From: Rubrolithibacter danxiaensis | GTDB taxonomy: Bacteria; Bacteroidota; Bacteroidia; Sphingobacteriales; Sphingobacteriaceae | Assembly: GCF_047272945.1 (NCBI RefSeq) | Contig: NZ_JBKOPS010000005.1 | Span: 62,001-126,000, forward strand | Length of the DNA: 64,000 nucleotides | Reading direction: 5' to 3' | Part shown: positions 49,801 through 57,360 of the stretch, piece after piece | Numbering within the stretch: the stretch's first letter is position 1 | How the letters are laid out: each line of letters opens with the position of its first letter | Position numbers and translations under genes: made by a program | The notes under the pieces: model-generated | The model's input: only the letters and a program-made list of their open reading frames with translations | What the model was told of the DNA's origin: nothing | Databases searched by the model: none

Positions 49801-50273
49801 ACAGGCAATATGCAGGTAAAACTATAGACGAGATTTTTACTGGTGAACAGCTGGAAGGGGCTATAATCCGAGAGGTAAATAAATTTGAATCGGTTTTGAT
49901 AGAGAATAAGGGAAATAAAAAGTTTGTTGTACACAATTTACCAAAGGAAGCTCAGGTATCAAAAATATTTTCTTTCCTTACAGATGATTTTAATGGAGAC
50001 GGTTTCCCGGATGTTCTTATTGGCGGTAATTTTTATGGAGTAAGTACGTACCAGGGAAGATACGATGCAAGCTACGGATTAATGCTTGCAGGAACAGGGA
50101 AAGGAACGTTTAAATCTGTACTGCCAACCGACTGCGGATTTTTGCTTGATGGTGAAGTTCGGGACATAAAACAATTAAAAACAAGTGAAGGTACAATTAT
50201 TCTCGTAGCCCGAAATAATAGCCCTCTGCAAGTATTTCGTACAATGAAAAACAAGCCGATTCAGAAAAGATAG
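46815..50273 (+). CDS. CRTAC1-like lipoprotein with FG-GAP/VCBS repeats and ASPIC/UnbV domain (paralogue 2)
   Basis: 1152 residues, same domain order as its upstream paralogue (for example GDVNNDGKPDLFFVSN, VDINGDGWLDIYVCA, YDQDGDLDVYLLN; ASPIC/UnbV around 535-620). The ATG at 46815 directly follows the previous stop (TAAATG), so the two are coupled. The lipobox FYGC at about residues 41-44 lies after an unusually long N-region, so a later start near 46900 is possible. The duplicate differs enough in sequence that it is not recent. Probably secreted and anchored in the outer membrane, acting with SusCD. Confidence 0.88.
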   Translation: MPEEKGLSKFRNIVTVLHLLKQIPKTSFRHLLTLIMCAVLFYGCKRDKRSSEQPLFSLIDSAKTNISFVNKVEDKENFNILDYLYFYNGAGVASGDVNNDGKPDLFFVSNQGKNRLYLNQGNLKFKDVSKEAGIEGFSDWKTGVTMVDINGDGWLDIYVCAVGNYKGLEGANELYINNGKQADGSVSFTEKAADYGLDFTGFATQAAFFDYDQDGDLDVYLLNHAVHTSRSYDKVNARNLRNNEAGDYLFENQLISSGKQNKEAIRFKDVSQKAGIYGAAMGYGLGIVITDINQDGWDDIYVTNDFHEDDYCYINNGNGTFTESVKQYFKHLSRFSMGCDAADMNNDGYPDVMTLDMYSDDEKVEKVSTGEDPLDIYLYKLQFGYYNQYSRNCLQLNLSGKKFSDVALMAGVAATDWSWAPLLADYDNDGIKDIFISNGIVKRPNDLDYIKFATTDSMYHAPQISQALKHKAIAMMPEGKVHNYFFKGSSNLQFQDKSLDWGFADANISNGATYADLDNDGDLDLVTNNINEQAGVYLNNSEKLQKNGYLKIHLKGDRLNTFGIGAKVFLKSKGAIQMQQVNPVRGFLSSVEPVLTFGLGKQTTVDSVIVIWPGQKVEVRTKIEANSVITFNEHDATDKNGFLKNNVLPQQSPLFEEITDKLDIKYKHAENNYLDFYRESLIPFVLSTEGPKIAVGDVNGDGLDDFFAGGAKWQSGKLFIQKSNGQFDSTNQALFQADSTYEDVDAVFFDADNDKDLDLYVVSGGNEFYGNMKEQFDRLYLNDGKGNFSKSLTLPPMYDNKSCVRPADFDQDGDIDLFVGGRVVGYKYGEIPRSYLLINDGKGKFSDHTQKVGSSVRNAGLVTDAVWSDYDKDGDLDLLVTADWASVKVFENNKGHFTDVTDQSGLAGLSGFWQTIQAGDFDQDGDMDFIAGNLGTNTKFRKGDHSAVRMYVKDFDGNGVTDQVLAYSRADNWYPVVSKDELGKQMPMINKKFTNYRQYAGKTIDEIFTGEQLEGAIIREVNKFESVLIENKGNKKFVVHNLPKEAQVSKIFSFLTDDFNGDGFPDVLIGGNFYGVSTYQGRYDASYGLMLAGTGKGTFKSVLPTDCGFLLDGEVRDIKQLKTSEGTIILVARNNSPLQVFRTMKNKPIQKR

Positions 50274-50412
50274 TGGAACGTATTCGGACTAAAGGTGCTG
50301 TCAATTCAGTTGATAGGCTTGCTTACTATTTTAAAAATCAGTATTTTGCTTACAGAAAAGTTCAGGATCTTTTCTCAATCCTGATCGCTGGATCAGTTAA
50401 TTTCTAACCAAT

Positions 50413-51771
50413 ATGAAGAGCCGTTATTCTTTTATATTATTTTTTGGAGTTTTAATTTTAGTAAACCTCGGATGTAAAAAGCAGGTAAATAAAGAGTCAA
50501 TCAGTAGTCCGGAGATTATTCATACCTCCATGAAAAAACTAACCGATGTAATAGTACACGATGTTTTTTCGCCTCCCGTAGCCAGCCGTATTTATGCTTA
50601 CGCCAGTATTGCTGCCTATGAAGCGCTTGTCCCGGGTTATCCCCAATACCGATCATTAAAAGGACAGTTAAAAGATCTTAAAGATTTGCCGCAGCCTGTT
50701 GCAGGCGAAGAATATTGTTTTCCTCTGGCCAGTGTACATGCTTTCTTAAAAGTGGGACGTGCATTTACTTTTTCCGGTGAAAAAATAGATGAATTTGAAC
50801 CTGGAATTTATAAAAAGTATAAGGATAACGGAATATCAGATGAAGTATATGAGCGTTCAATGAAATTTGGTGATACAATTGCCGTTAAAATACTTGAATG
50901 GGCTGGTAAAGATGGGTATAAGGAAACAAGAGGATTCCGGTACACGGTTGAATCGGACCCCGGTAAATGGAAACCTACACCTCCCGGATATATGGATGCA
51001 ATAGAACCTAACTGGTACAAATTGCGTCCCTTTGCGCTTGATTCCTGTAGCCAGTTTAAACCTAAAACTGCCCTTAAGTTCAGTATTGAAAAAGACAGCC
51101 CGTTTTTTAAGGAAGTGATGGAGGTTTATGAGATTTCTAAAAATATGAATGCTGAGCAAAGAGCGATGGCCAGCTTTTGGGATTGTAATCCGTTTGTAAT
51201 GCATCTAACAGGACATGTTATGTATGCCACAAAGAAAATAAGTCCTGGAGGCCATTGGATAAATATTGCGGCGGTAGCGTCCAGGAAATCAAAAGCCGAC
51301 ATTATGAAAACGGTAGAAACGTACGCGTTAGTTTCCGTTTCTTTGGCGGATGCTTTTATCAGTTGTTGGGATGAAAAGTACAGAAGCGCAGTGATCAGGC
51401 CGGAAACTGTAATTAACGAGCATATTGATAAAGACTGGCAGCCCTTGTTGCAAACGCCTCCTTTTCCTGAATATCCCAGCGGACACAGTGTAGCTTCCGC
51501 AGCTGCTTCGGTGGCTTTAACATCTTTATATGGCGATACATTTTCGTATACCGATTCAACAGAGAATGAATTTGGGCTACCCAGCCGTAGCTATAAATCT
51601 TTTCATGAAGCTGCAAAAGAAGCGGCAATTAGCAGGATATATGGTGGAATACATTATATGTCGGCAATAAATAACGGTTTTGAGGAAGGAGAAAACGTTG
51701 GCAAGCTGATTGTAAGTAAAATTAAGACCAGGAAAGATGTGGTTGCATTTCAGAATACATCTAAGAAATAA
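50413..51771 (+). CDS. PAP2-superfamily / vanadium-haloperoxidase-like lipoprotein
   Basis: 452 residues. Lipoprotein signal (MKSRYSFILFFGVLILVNLGC). C-terminal PAP2 motifs: FPEYPSGHSVASAA (the PSGH block) and SRIYGGIHYMSAINNGFEEGENVG (the third block with catalytic His). These are the acid phosphatase/vanadium haloperoxidase active-site motifs. Family members next to SusCD are often called 'vanadium-dependent haloperoxidase', but a phosphatase is equally possible; the sequence does not decide. It begins 139 bp after the CRTAC1 genes, still on the same strand, so it belongs with them. Confidence 0.88.
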   Translation: MKSRYSFILFFGVLILVNLGCKKQVNKESISSPEIIHTSMKKLTDVIVHDVFSPPVASRIYAYASIAAYEALVPGYPQYRSLKGQLKDLKDLPQPVAGEEYCFPLASVHAFLKVGRAFTFSGEKIDEFEPGIYKKYKDNGISDEVYERSMKFGDTIAVKILEWAGKDGYKETRGFRYTVESDPGKWKPTPPGYMDAIEPNWYKLRPFALDSCSQFKPKTALKFSIEKDSPFFKEVMEVYEISKNMNAEQRAMASFWDCNPFVMHLTGHVMYATKKISPGGHWINIAAVASRKSKADIMKTVETYALVSVSLADAFISCWDEKYRSAVIRPETVINEHIDKDWQPLLQTPPFPEYPSGHSVASAAASVALTSLYGDTFSYTDSTENEFGLPSRSYKSFHEAAKEAAISRIYGGIHYMSAINNGFEEGENVGKLIVSKIKTRKDVVAFQNTSKK

Positions 51772-51785
51772 ATTGCTCTGATAAA

Positions 51786-52304
51786 ATGCAAAAAATTATA
51801 AACCTGAGGAAGTTAATAAGAAACTTGTTTATTTTGATGATTGTATTGTGTAATATAGGATGTGATCAGATAACAAAAACGATAGTTCGAGAACATGTTG
51901 ATTATAATGAAAAAATTGAAATAATATCAGATCATTTTACGCTTACTAAAATAGAAAACTCAGGCGCTTTTTTAAGTCTTGGTGATAATCTTCCTGTTTT
52001 GGTGAAGATTTTTTTACTGTCAGTTCTGCCATTAATCGTCCTTTCATCAGGGATGTATATTCTTTTAACAAAAACTGAAATGGCAAAGTCCTTAATTGTA
52101 GGAATCTGCTTTGTAATAGGAGGCGGTATCGGTAATTTGTACGACAGGATCTTGTACGGCTCAGTAACAGATTTTCTGCATATTGATTTTATACTATTTC
52201 AAACGGGTATTTTCAATATGGCAGACGTATCAATAATGACAGGAATGTTTATAATTTTACTGAACCTGTTTCAGAAAAAGGACGTTTCGGCATCTTTTCA
52301 ATAA
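51786..52304 (+). CDS. Lipoprotein signal peptidase (LspA family), cluster-associated
   Basis: 172 residues with the signal peptidase II pattern: N-terminal helix, GCDQITK, ENSGAFLSLG, two membrane segments, GGGIGNLYDRILYGSVTDFLHI (catalytic Asp in NLYDR) and FNMADVSIMTG (second catalytic Asp). Both catalytic aspartates are present. It starts 15 bp after the PAP2 gene. The four genes upstream after susC encode lipoproteins, so this copy may be dedicated to them. Whether the genome has another lspA for housekeeping cannot be told from this window, but a lone lspA inside a SusCD cluster is unusual. Confidence 0.9.
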   Translation: MQKIINLRKLIRNLFILMIVLCNIGCDQITKTIVREHVDYNEKIEIISDHFTLTKIENSGAFLSLGDNLPVLVKIFLLSVLPLIVLSSGMYILLTKTEMAKSLIVGICFVIGGGIGNLYDRILYGSVTDFLHIDFILFQTGIFNMADVSIMTGMFIILLNLFQKKDVSASFQ

Positions 52305-52377
52305 TCTGGAGCAGCTGTGACTGCCTGTTTTTAACAGACTGAAACTGGAAAGTATTAGAATTGTATATAAAAAAAGA

Positions 52378-52400
52378 AAACCCGGCTTGCCGGGTTTCCT
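52378..52400. terminator. Bidirectional terminator between lspA and the OmpH-like gene
   Basis: AAACCCGGC (52378-52386)/GCCGGGTTT (52389-52397), perfect, between convergent genes, with A-run on the left and a short T-run on the right. It can stop transcription on both strands. Confidence 0.85.
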
Positions 52401-52417
52401 AACATAAAAATCTTTTA

Positions 52418-53014
52418 TTATTTCTTTTCCTTATTGTAAGCCTCATTTAAGCCCGCCACTACTTCTTTGGTAACATCCAGGCTTTCGTCAGCATATAACA
52501 AAGTCGGGCTGGCTTTTGAATAGGTGAGAACCATTTTATAGCCTTTGCTTTTAGCGTAGGTTTTCAAGAAGTCAGATACCCTGTTATATAATTTTTCATT
52601 TTCTGCGGCTTCCTCGCTTGCAAGAGATGAACTGGCATTTTGATTAAAAGAAGCAAGTTCCTGCTGTTTACGTGCAAGGCGTTCCTCTGTTGCGGCACGC
52701 TGATCTGCACTCATAGAAGGGGCGTTCTTCTGGTATTCAGCTACTTCACGCTGAAAAGAAGTGCCCTTTGCATTCAAATCCTGTTGTGCTTTTTTAGATT
52801 TTGCCTCAAACTTATCACGTACATCTTTAAAATAACTGAAATTATTAAGCAGCGAGTCAGAATTAACAAATACAATTTGTTCTTTATTATCTGTTACAAC
52901 CGCTTTAGAGGATGCAGTTGTTTTGGCTTGTTCTTTATTATTGCACGAAACCACAATAGCAGCAAATGCAAAACCTGCTGTCAGCTTACCGAAATTTGCA
53001 AAAAACTTATTCAT
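52418..53014 (-). CDS. OmpH/Skp-like periplasmic chaperone, lipoprotein form
   Basis: 198 residues from ATG 53014 (MNKFFANFGKLTAGFAFAAIVVSC, lipobox VVSC). The body is the Skp fold: a small beta strand region (EQIVFVNSDSLLNNFSYFKDVRDKFEAKSKKAQQDL) followed by a long Gln/Ala/Glu-rich coiled coil and C-terminal YTYSKASPTLLYADESLDVTKEVVAGLN-like segment. Skp holds unfolded outer-membrane proteins in the periplasm. The lipid anchor is unusual for Skp in general but known in Bacteroidota OmpH-like paralogues. A longer frame from 53038 is less likely. Confidence 0.85.
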   Translation of the reverse strand: MNKFFANFGKLTAGFAFAAIVVSCNNKEQAKTTASSKAVVTDNKEQIVFVNSDSLLNNFSYFKDVRDKFEAKSKKAQQDLNAKGTSFQREVAEYQKNAPSMSADQRAATEERLARKQQELASFNQNASSSLASEEAAENEKLYNRVSDFLKTYAKSKGYKMVLTYSKASPTLLYADESLDVTKEVVAGLNEAYNKEKK

Positions 53015-53174
53015 TTTTAAAAGAGAAAATTTAGGCAAAGATAATCTTTCATTTTAAGTATCCTAATCATTTAACTTTCCATCGAAAGAATACAAATGTT
53101 ATAACGAATAATTATCCACAAAGTACAGTTTTTCAGGCAAAAACGTTATTTTTGGTACTTGTTGTTTTTTAATT

Positions 53175-55133
53175 ATGAGTGAAGAAAAGGAAAATAGTTC
53201 AAATTATTCCGCAGATAATATACAGGTTTTAGAAGGTCTTGAAGCGGTACGGAAACGTCCTTCAATGTACATCGGCGATACCGGTATTAAGGGCTTACAC
53301 CATCTTGTGTATGAAGTTGTTGATAACTCTATTGATGAAGCTTTAGCGGGTTATTGTACGGATATCAACGTAACTATTCACAAAGATAATTCAATTACAG
53401 TTGAAGATAATGGTCGTGGTATTCCGACAGGTATCAATACCAAAGAGCAAAAATCAGCACTCGAGCTTGTGATGACTGTTTTACACGCAGGTGGTAAGTT
53501 TGATAAGGATACTTATAAAGTTTCGGGAGGGTTGCACGGAGTGGGTGTTTCTTGTGTTAATGCACTTTCTACTCTTATGATAACGGTTGTTCACCGTGAA
53601 GGAAAGATCTTCACACAGGAGTATCAGAAGGGGAAACCTATGTTCGACGTGAAAGTAATCGGAGAAAGTGACCGGACGGGTACCATCCAGACTTTTTATC
53701 CTGATCATGAAATCTTCCAGCTGACAACAGAATATAAATTTGATACACTTGCAGCACGTTTAAGGGAATTGTCTTATCTGAATAAGGGAATCCGTTTAAC
53801 ACTTACTGACGAGCGGGAAATCCTTGAAAACGGAAACTATGTACGTGAAGAATACTTTTCTGAAGGTGGATTAAGTGAATTTGTAAAGTACATTGATGGA
53901 ACACGAACCTCTTTAATACCGGATCCAATTTATGTAGAAGGAATAAAACAGGGAATTCCTGTTGAACTTGCATTCCAATACAACGAAACCTACAACGAGA
54001 ATGTGCATTCGTATGTAAATAATATTAATACGCACGAAGGAGGCACGCACGTTGCCGGTTTCAGACGAGGACTTACACGTACGCTGAAATCTTATGCCGA
54101 GAAGTCTGGTTTACTGAAGAATTTAAAAGTAGAAATTTCAGGTGATGACTTCCGGGAAGGTTTAACAGCGGTAATTTCTGTAAAAGTTCAGGAACCACAG
54201 TTTGAAGGGCAGACAAAAACCAAACTCGGTAATAACGAGGTTATGGGTGCGGTTGATATGGCCATCGGGGAGATTTTAGGAAACTTTCTCGAAGAGAATC
54301 CCAAAGAAGCTAAAATGATTGTTAACAAAGTTATTTTGGCCGCTACCGCAAGAGCTGCAGCAAGAAAAGCCCGGGAAATGGTGCAACGTAAGAGTGTAAT
54401 GGGTGGTTCGGGGCTTCCTGGTAAACTGGCGGATTGCTCTAATAACGATCCTGCAAAATGCGAGTTATACCTGGTAGAGGGAGATTCGGCAGGAGGTACT
54501 GCAAAGCAGGGGAGGGATCGGAACTTTCAGGCAATTCTTCCTTTGCGGGGTAAAATACTGAATGTTGAAAAAGCAATGGAGCATAAGATCTACGAAAATG
54601 AGGAGATCAAGAATATGTTCACCGCTCTTGGCGTAAGTATCGGAACCGCTGATGATGCAAAAGCACTTAACCTGGAAAAACTGAGGTATCACAAGATTAT
54701 AGTAATGACGGATGCGGACGTTGACGGATCGCACATTACAACTTTAATTCTGACATTCTTCTTCCGATATATGAAAGAGCTGATAGAGTTTGGATATATA
54801 TACATTGCAGCTCCGCCTTTATACCTTATAAAGAAAGGAAAAGACCAGGAATATGCATGGAACGACGAACAGCGTGATGCTGCTGTGCAACGTTTAAAAG
54901 GAGCAGGAAAAGAAGAAAGTGTGCATATTCAGCGGTATAAAGGTTTGGGTGAGATGAATGCCGAGCAGTTATGGGATACAACAATGAATCCTGAAACACG
55001 TACACTGCGTCAGGTTACCATTGAGAACGCCGCAGAATGCGACCATATATTTTCTATGCTGATGGGAGATGAGGTTGCTCCGCGAAGGGATTTCATTGAG
55101 CGTAATGCGAAATACGCCCGTATTGATGTTTAA
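53175..55133 (+). CDS. gyrB: DNA gyrase subunit B
   Basis: 652 residues. GHKL ATPase domain (LHHLVYEVVDNSIDEALAGYC; VEDNGRGIP; GGLHGVGVSCVNALS), transducer domain, and Toprim (LVEGDSAGGTAKQGRDRNFQAILPLRGKILNVEKA; IVMTDADVDGSHI). A TATTTTTG (53147-53154) just upstream fits the -7 consensus. Introduces negative supercoils with GyrA, which is not in the window. Confidence 0.98.
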   Translation: MSEEKENSSNYSADNIQVLEGLEAVRKRPSMYIGDTGIKGLHHLVYEVVDNSIDEALAGYCTDINVTIHKDNSITVEDNGRGIPTGINTKEQKSALELVMTVLHAGGKFDKDTYKVSGGLHGVGVSCVNALSTLMITVVHREGKIFTQEYQKGKPMFDVKVIGESDRTGTIQTFYPDHEIFQLTTEYKFDTLAARLRELSYLNKGIRLTLTDEREILENGNYVREEYFSEGGLSEFVKYIDGTRTSLIPDPIYVEGIKQGIPVELAFQYNETYNENVHSYVNNINTHEGGTHVAGFRRGLTRTLKSYAEKSGLLKNLKVEISGDDFREGLTAVISVKVQEPQFEGQTKTKLGNNEVMGAVDMAIGEILGNFLEENPKEAKMIVNKVILAATARAAARKAREMVQRKSVMGGSGLPGKLADCSNNDPAKCELYLVEGDSAGGTAKQGRDRNFQAILPLRGKILNVEKAMEHKIYENEEIKNMFTALGVSIGTADDAKALNLEKLRYHKIIVMTDADVDGSHITTLILTFFFRYMKELIEFGYIYIAAPPLYLIKKGKDQEYAWNDEQRDAAVQRLKGAGKEESVHIQRYKGLGEMNAEQLWDTTMNPETRTLRQVTIENAAECDHIFSMLMGDEVAPRRDFIERNAKYARIDV

Positions 55134-55164
55134 GGAAAAAATCTAACTAAATTAATATCTTCAG

Positions 55165-55219
55165 GGTATTCAGAAAGTTCAAAGCTAGTAAGTCTTTTGC
55201 TTTTTGAATACCTTTTTTA
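55165..55219 (+). terminator. Terminator after gyrB
   Basis: GGTATTCAGAAAG (55165-55177)/CTTTTTGAATACC (55200-55212), 13 bp with one G-T, then TTTTTTATT. It also stands between convergent genes gyrB and the retropepsin-like gene. Confidence 0.85.
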
Positions 55220-55245
55220 TTATCGAACGAGAACTACTCTTCAAT

Positions 55246-55674
55246 TTATATATTTCTTAAAAAAAGCTTTTGTAAGGGATAATGGATCACTGCTCCGTAT
55301 TCCATTAAAATATCACCCCCTACAACACCAATGATTTGTCCTATTTCCAGCCTTTCATACGCTTGATTGATCATTGAAAGATCGAGTACGGCCAATTCAA
55401 AGGCGGAAATTGCAAGAGCACCGATATGCAGGCTGGAAATAGCAAGCGTATAGCTTTCCATAGAATTTGTTCCAAGGCCAGTGGAGAGTTTATCACTTAA
55501 GAGCAAATTCTCTTTTGCTTCCAGATTGGTTTCTACGATATTTTTATCAAAAACAGTTTTTGAGGCACCGGTATCTATAACAGCTTTAAAGGTTTCCCCA
55601 AAAACAACAACTTCCACTAAAATGTGGAAGCCGTCATCGTTCAGATTTATAATTTCTAAGGGTATTTCAATCAT
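55246..55674 (-). CDS. Retropepsin-like aspartic protease family protein
   Basis: 142 residues. The single-domain clan AA protease pattern is clear: VVVFGETFKAVIDTGASKTVFD with catalytic Asp34-Thr-Gly, and the second hydrophobic-hydrophobic-Gly block (IIGVVGGDILMEYGAVIHY). Active forms would be homodimers, as in retropepsins. Length fits the 'clan AA aspartic protease' stand-alone proteins of Bacteroidota. Substrate unknown. No mobile element nearby, so not a retroelement. It is divergent to nothing and follows mdh on the minus strand. Confidence 0.85.
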   Translation of the reverse strand: MIEIPLEIINLNDDGFHILVEVVVFGETFKAVIDTGASKTVFDKNIVETNLEAKENLLLSDKLSTGLGTNSMESYTLAISSLHIGALAISAFELAVLDLSMINQAYERLEIGQIIGVVGGDILMEYGAVIHYPLQKLFLRNI

Positions 55675-55697
55675 TACCCGAAAGTTTATTTAAAAAA

Positions 55698-56636
55698 TTA
55701 GATAAGTTTAGAATCAGCAAGAACGTTGTTCATTGTTCTTACAGCATCAGCACTTTTATTAAATGTGGCCTGTTCTTCGTCACTCAATTTAAAATCAACA
55801 ATCTTTTCCCATCCGTTTTTGCCTAAAACAACAGGAACAACCAGGGAAATATCTTTCTGTCCGTATTCTCCATCTAAAGCCACTCCGCAGGAGATCAGTT
55901 TTTTTTCATCTCTTAAGATGCTTTCAACCATTGCTGCAGTTCCGGCACCAGGTGCATACCATGCAGAAGTGCCAATCAGTTTTGTAAGCGTTGCACCTCC
56001 AACCATTGTTAATGAAACGACTCTTTCCTGTTGCTCTTTACTCAGAAATTGTGTAACAGGAATACTGTTCCATGTTGCGTGGTTAATTAAAGGTATCATA
56101 GTGGTATCACCATGTCCTCCAATTACTACTGCATTTAAATCAGCCGGAGAACATCCTAATTCCACGCTTAAATAATATTTAAAACGGGCAGAATCTAAAG
56201 CACCGCCCATGCCAATAATGCGGTTTTTAGGTAAGCCTGAAGTTTTAAGAGTAAGGTAATTCATGGTGTCCATCGGATTGGAAACCACAATAATGATTGT
56301 ATCAGGAGAATATTTTAATATATTTTCTGTTACACCCTTTACGATATTTGCGTTGGTGCCTATCAGCTCTTCCCGGGTCATTCCGGGTTTTCTGGGCAGC
56401 CCTGAAGTGATTACCACTACATCCGATCCAGCGGTTCTGCTATAATCGTTAGTTACGCCTGTTATCTTGGTGTCAAACCCCAAAAGAGCAGCAGTTTGCA
56501 TCATGTCTATTGACTTGCCTTCTGCAAAGCCTTCTTTTATGTCGAGTAAAACTACTTCTTCTGCAAGTTCTTTGCGTGCAATATTATCTGCACAGGTAGC
56601 ACCTACTGCTCCTGCTCCAACTACGGTAACTTTCAT
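55698..56636 (-). CDS. mdh: Malate dehydrogenase
   Basis: 312 residues of the LDH-like MDH type: NAD-binding MKVTVVGAGAVGATCADNIA, substrate loop GLPRKPGMTREELIGTNANIV, VSNPMDTMNYLTLKTSGLPKNRIIGMGGALDSARF and GGHGDTTMIPL with catalytic His. Catalyses malate to oxaloacetate in the TCA cycle. Confidence 0.97.
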   Translation of the reverse strand: MKVTVVGAGAVGATCADNIARKELAEEVVLLDIKEGFAEGKSIDMMQTAALLGFDTKITGVTNDYSRTAGSDVVVITSGLPRKPGMTREELIGTNANIVKGVTENILKYSPDTIIIVVSNPMDTMNYLTLKTSGLPKNRIIGMGGALDSARFKYYLSVELGCSPADLNAVVIGGHGDTTMIPLINHATWNSIPVTQFLSKEQQERVVSLTMVGGATLTKLIGTSAWYAPGAGTAAMVESILRDEKKLISCGVALDGEYGQKDISLVVPVVLGKNGWEKIVDFKLSDEEQATFNKSADAVRTMNNVLADSKLI

Positions 56637-56861
56637 TGATTATGGGTTTATAGAAGTTAAACAATCGGCTCGAAGTTAAAAAAATCGAACATGTAATAAA
56701 ATTCTTTTTCAATTTTTAATGGTTAATTTCAGCTAGTGAAACATATTGATTTATACAAGAATAGAATGATAGCTTCGGTGTTACGATACAGTGTTCAATT
56801 TATTTTTTTATATCTTTCATGGCTGATAGTATTTAAGTAAGCATTACGATAAATTTATTCT

Positions 56862-57341
56862 ATGAAAAAACTGAAACTGGTTCTTTTATTCCTTGTGCTG
56901 CTATTTCCTGCCGGACTTATTTATGCTCAAAATAATAGCTCAGCTCAAAACGCGGTAGGAAAGCCAAGATTGAATCATATTGCTGTGTATGTAAATAATC
57001 TTCAAAAAAGTACCGACTTTTACGAAACAGTATTAAATCTTAAAAAAATTTCTGAACCATTTCACGATGGTAAACATACCTGGTTTAACATTGAAGGAAG
57101 TTCAAATCTTCATCTTATTCAGGGTGCTTCAAAAGAGACAGAACATGATATCAACGATCATTTATGTTTTAGTATAAAATCAATTAAATCCATGATTGGC
57201 GTCCTGAAAGATAAAGGTATTGCTTACAGAAACTGGGCAGGAGAACCTAATGCTTTTACCTTACGTGTGGATGGCGTAAAGCAAATCTATTTCCAGGATC
57301 CTGATGGACATTGGATTGAAATAAATGATGATTACAATTAA
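56862..57341 (+). CDS. Secreted VOC-family (glyoxalase-like) protein
   Basis: 159 residues with a clear signal peptide (MKKLKLVLLFLVLLFPAGLIYAQ, cleavage after YAQ-type site). The VOC domain follows: RLNHIAVYVNNLQKSTDFYETVLNLKKI and IYFQDPDGHWIEIND with the usual Glu/His ligands. Exported VOC proteins are less usual than cytosolic ones; function unknown. It lies between mdh and tamL and is convergent with tamL. Confidence 0.88.
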   Translation: MKKLKLVLLFLVLLFPAGLIYAQNNSSAQNAVGKPRLNHIAVYVNNLQKSTDFYETVLNLKKISEPFHDGKHTWFNIEGSSNLHLIQGASKETEHDINDHLCFSIKSIKSMIGVLKDKGIAYRNWAGEPNAFTLRVDGVKQIYFQDPDGHWIEINDDYN

Positions 57342-57360
57342 AAAGAAGCAGATTTTTACT

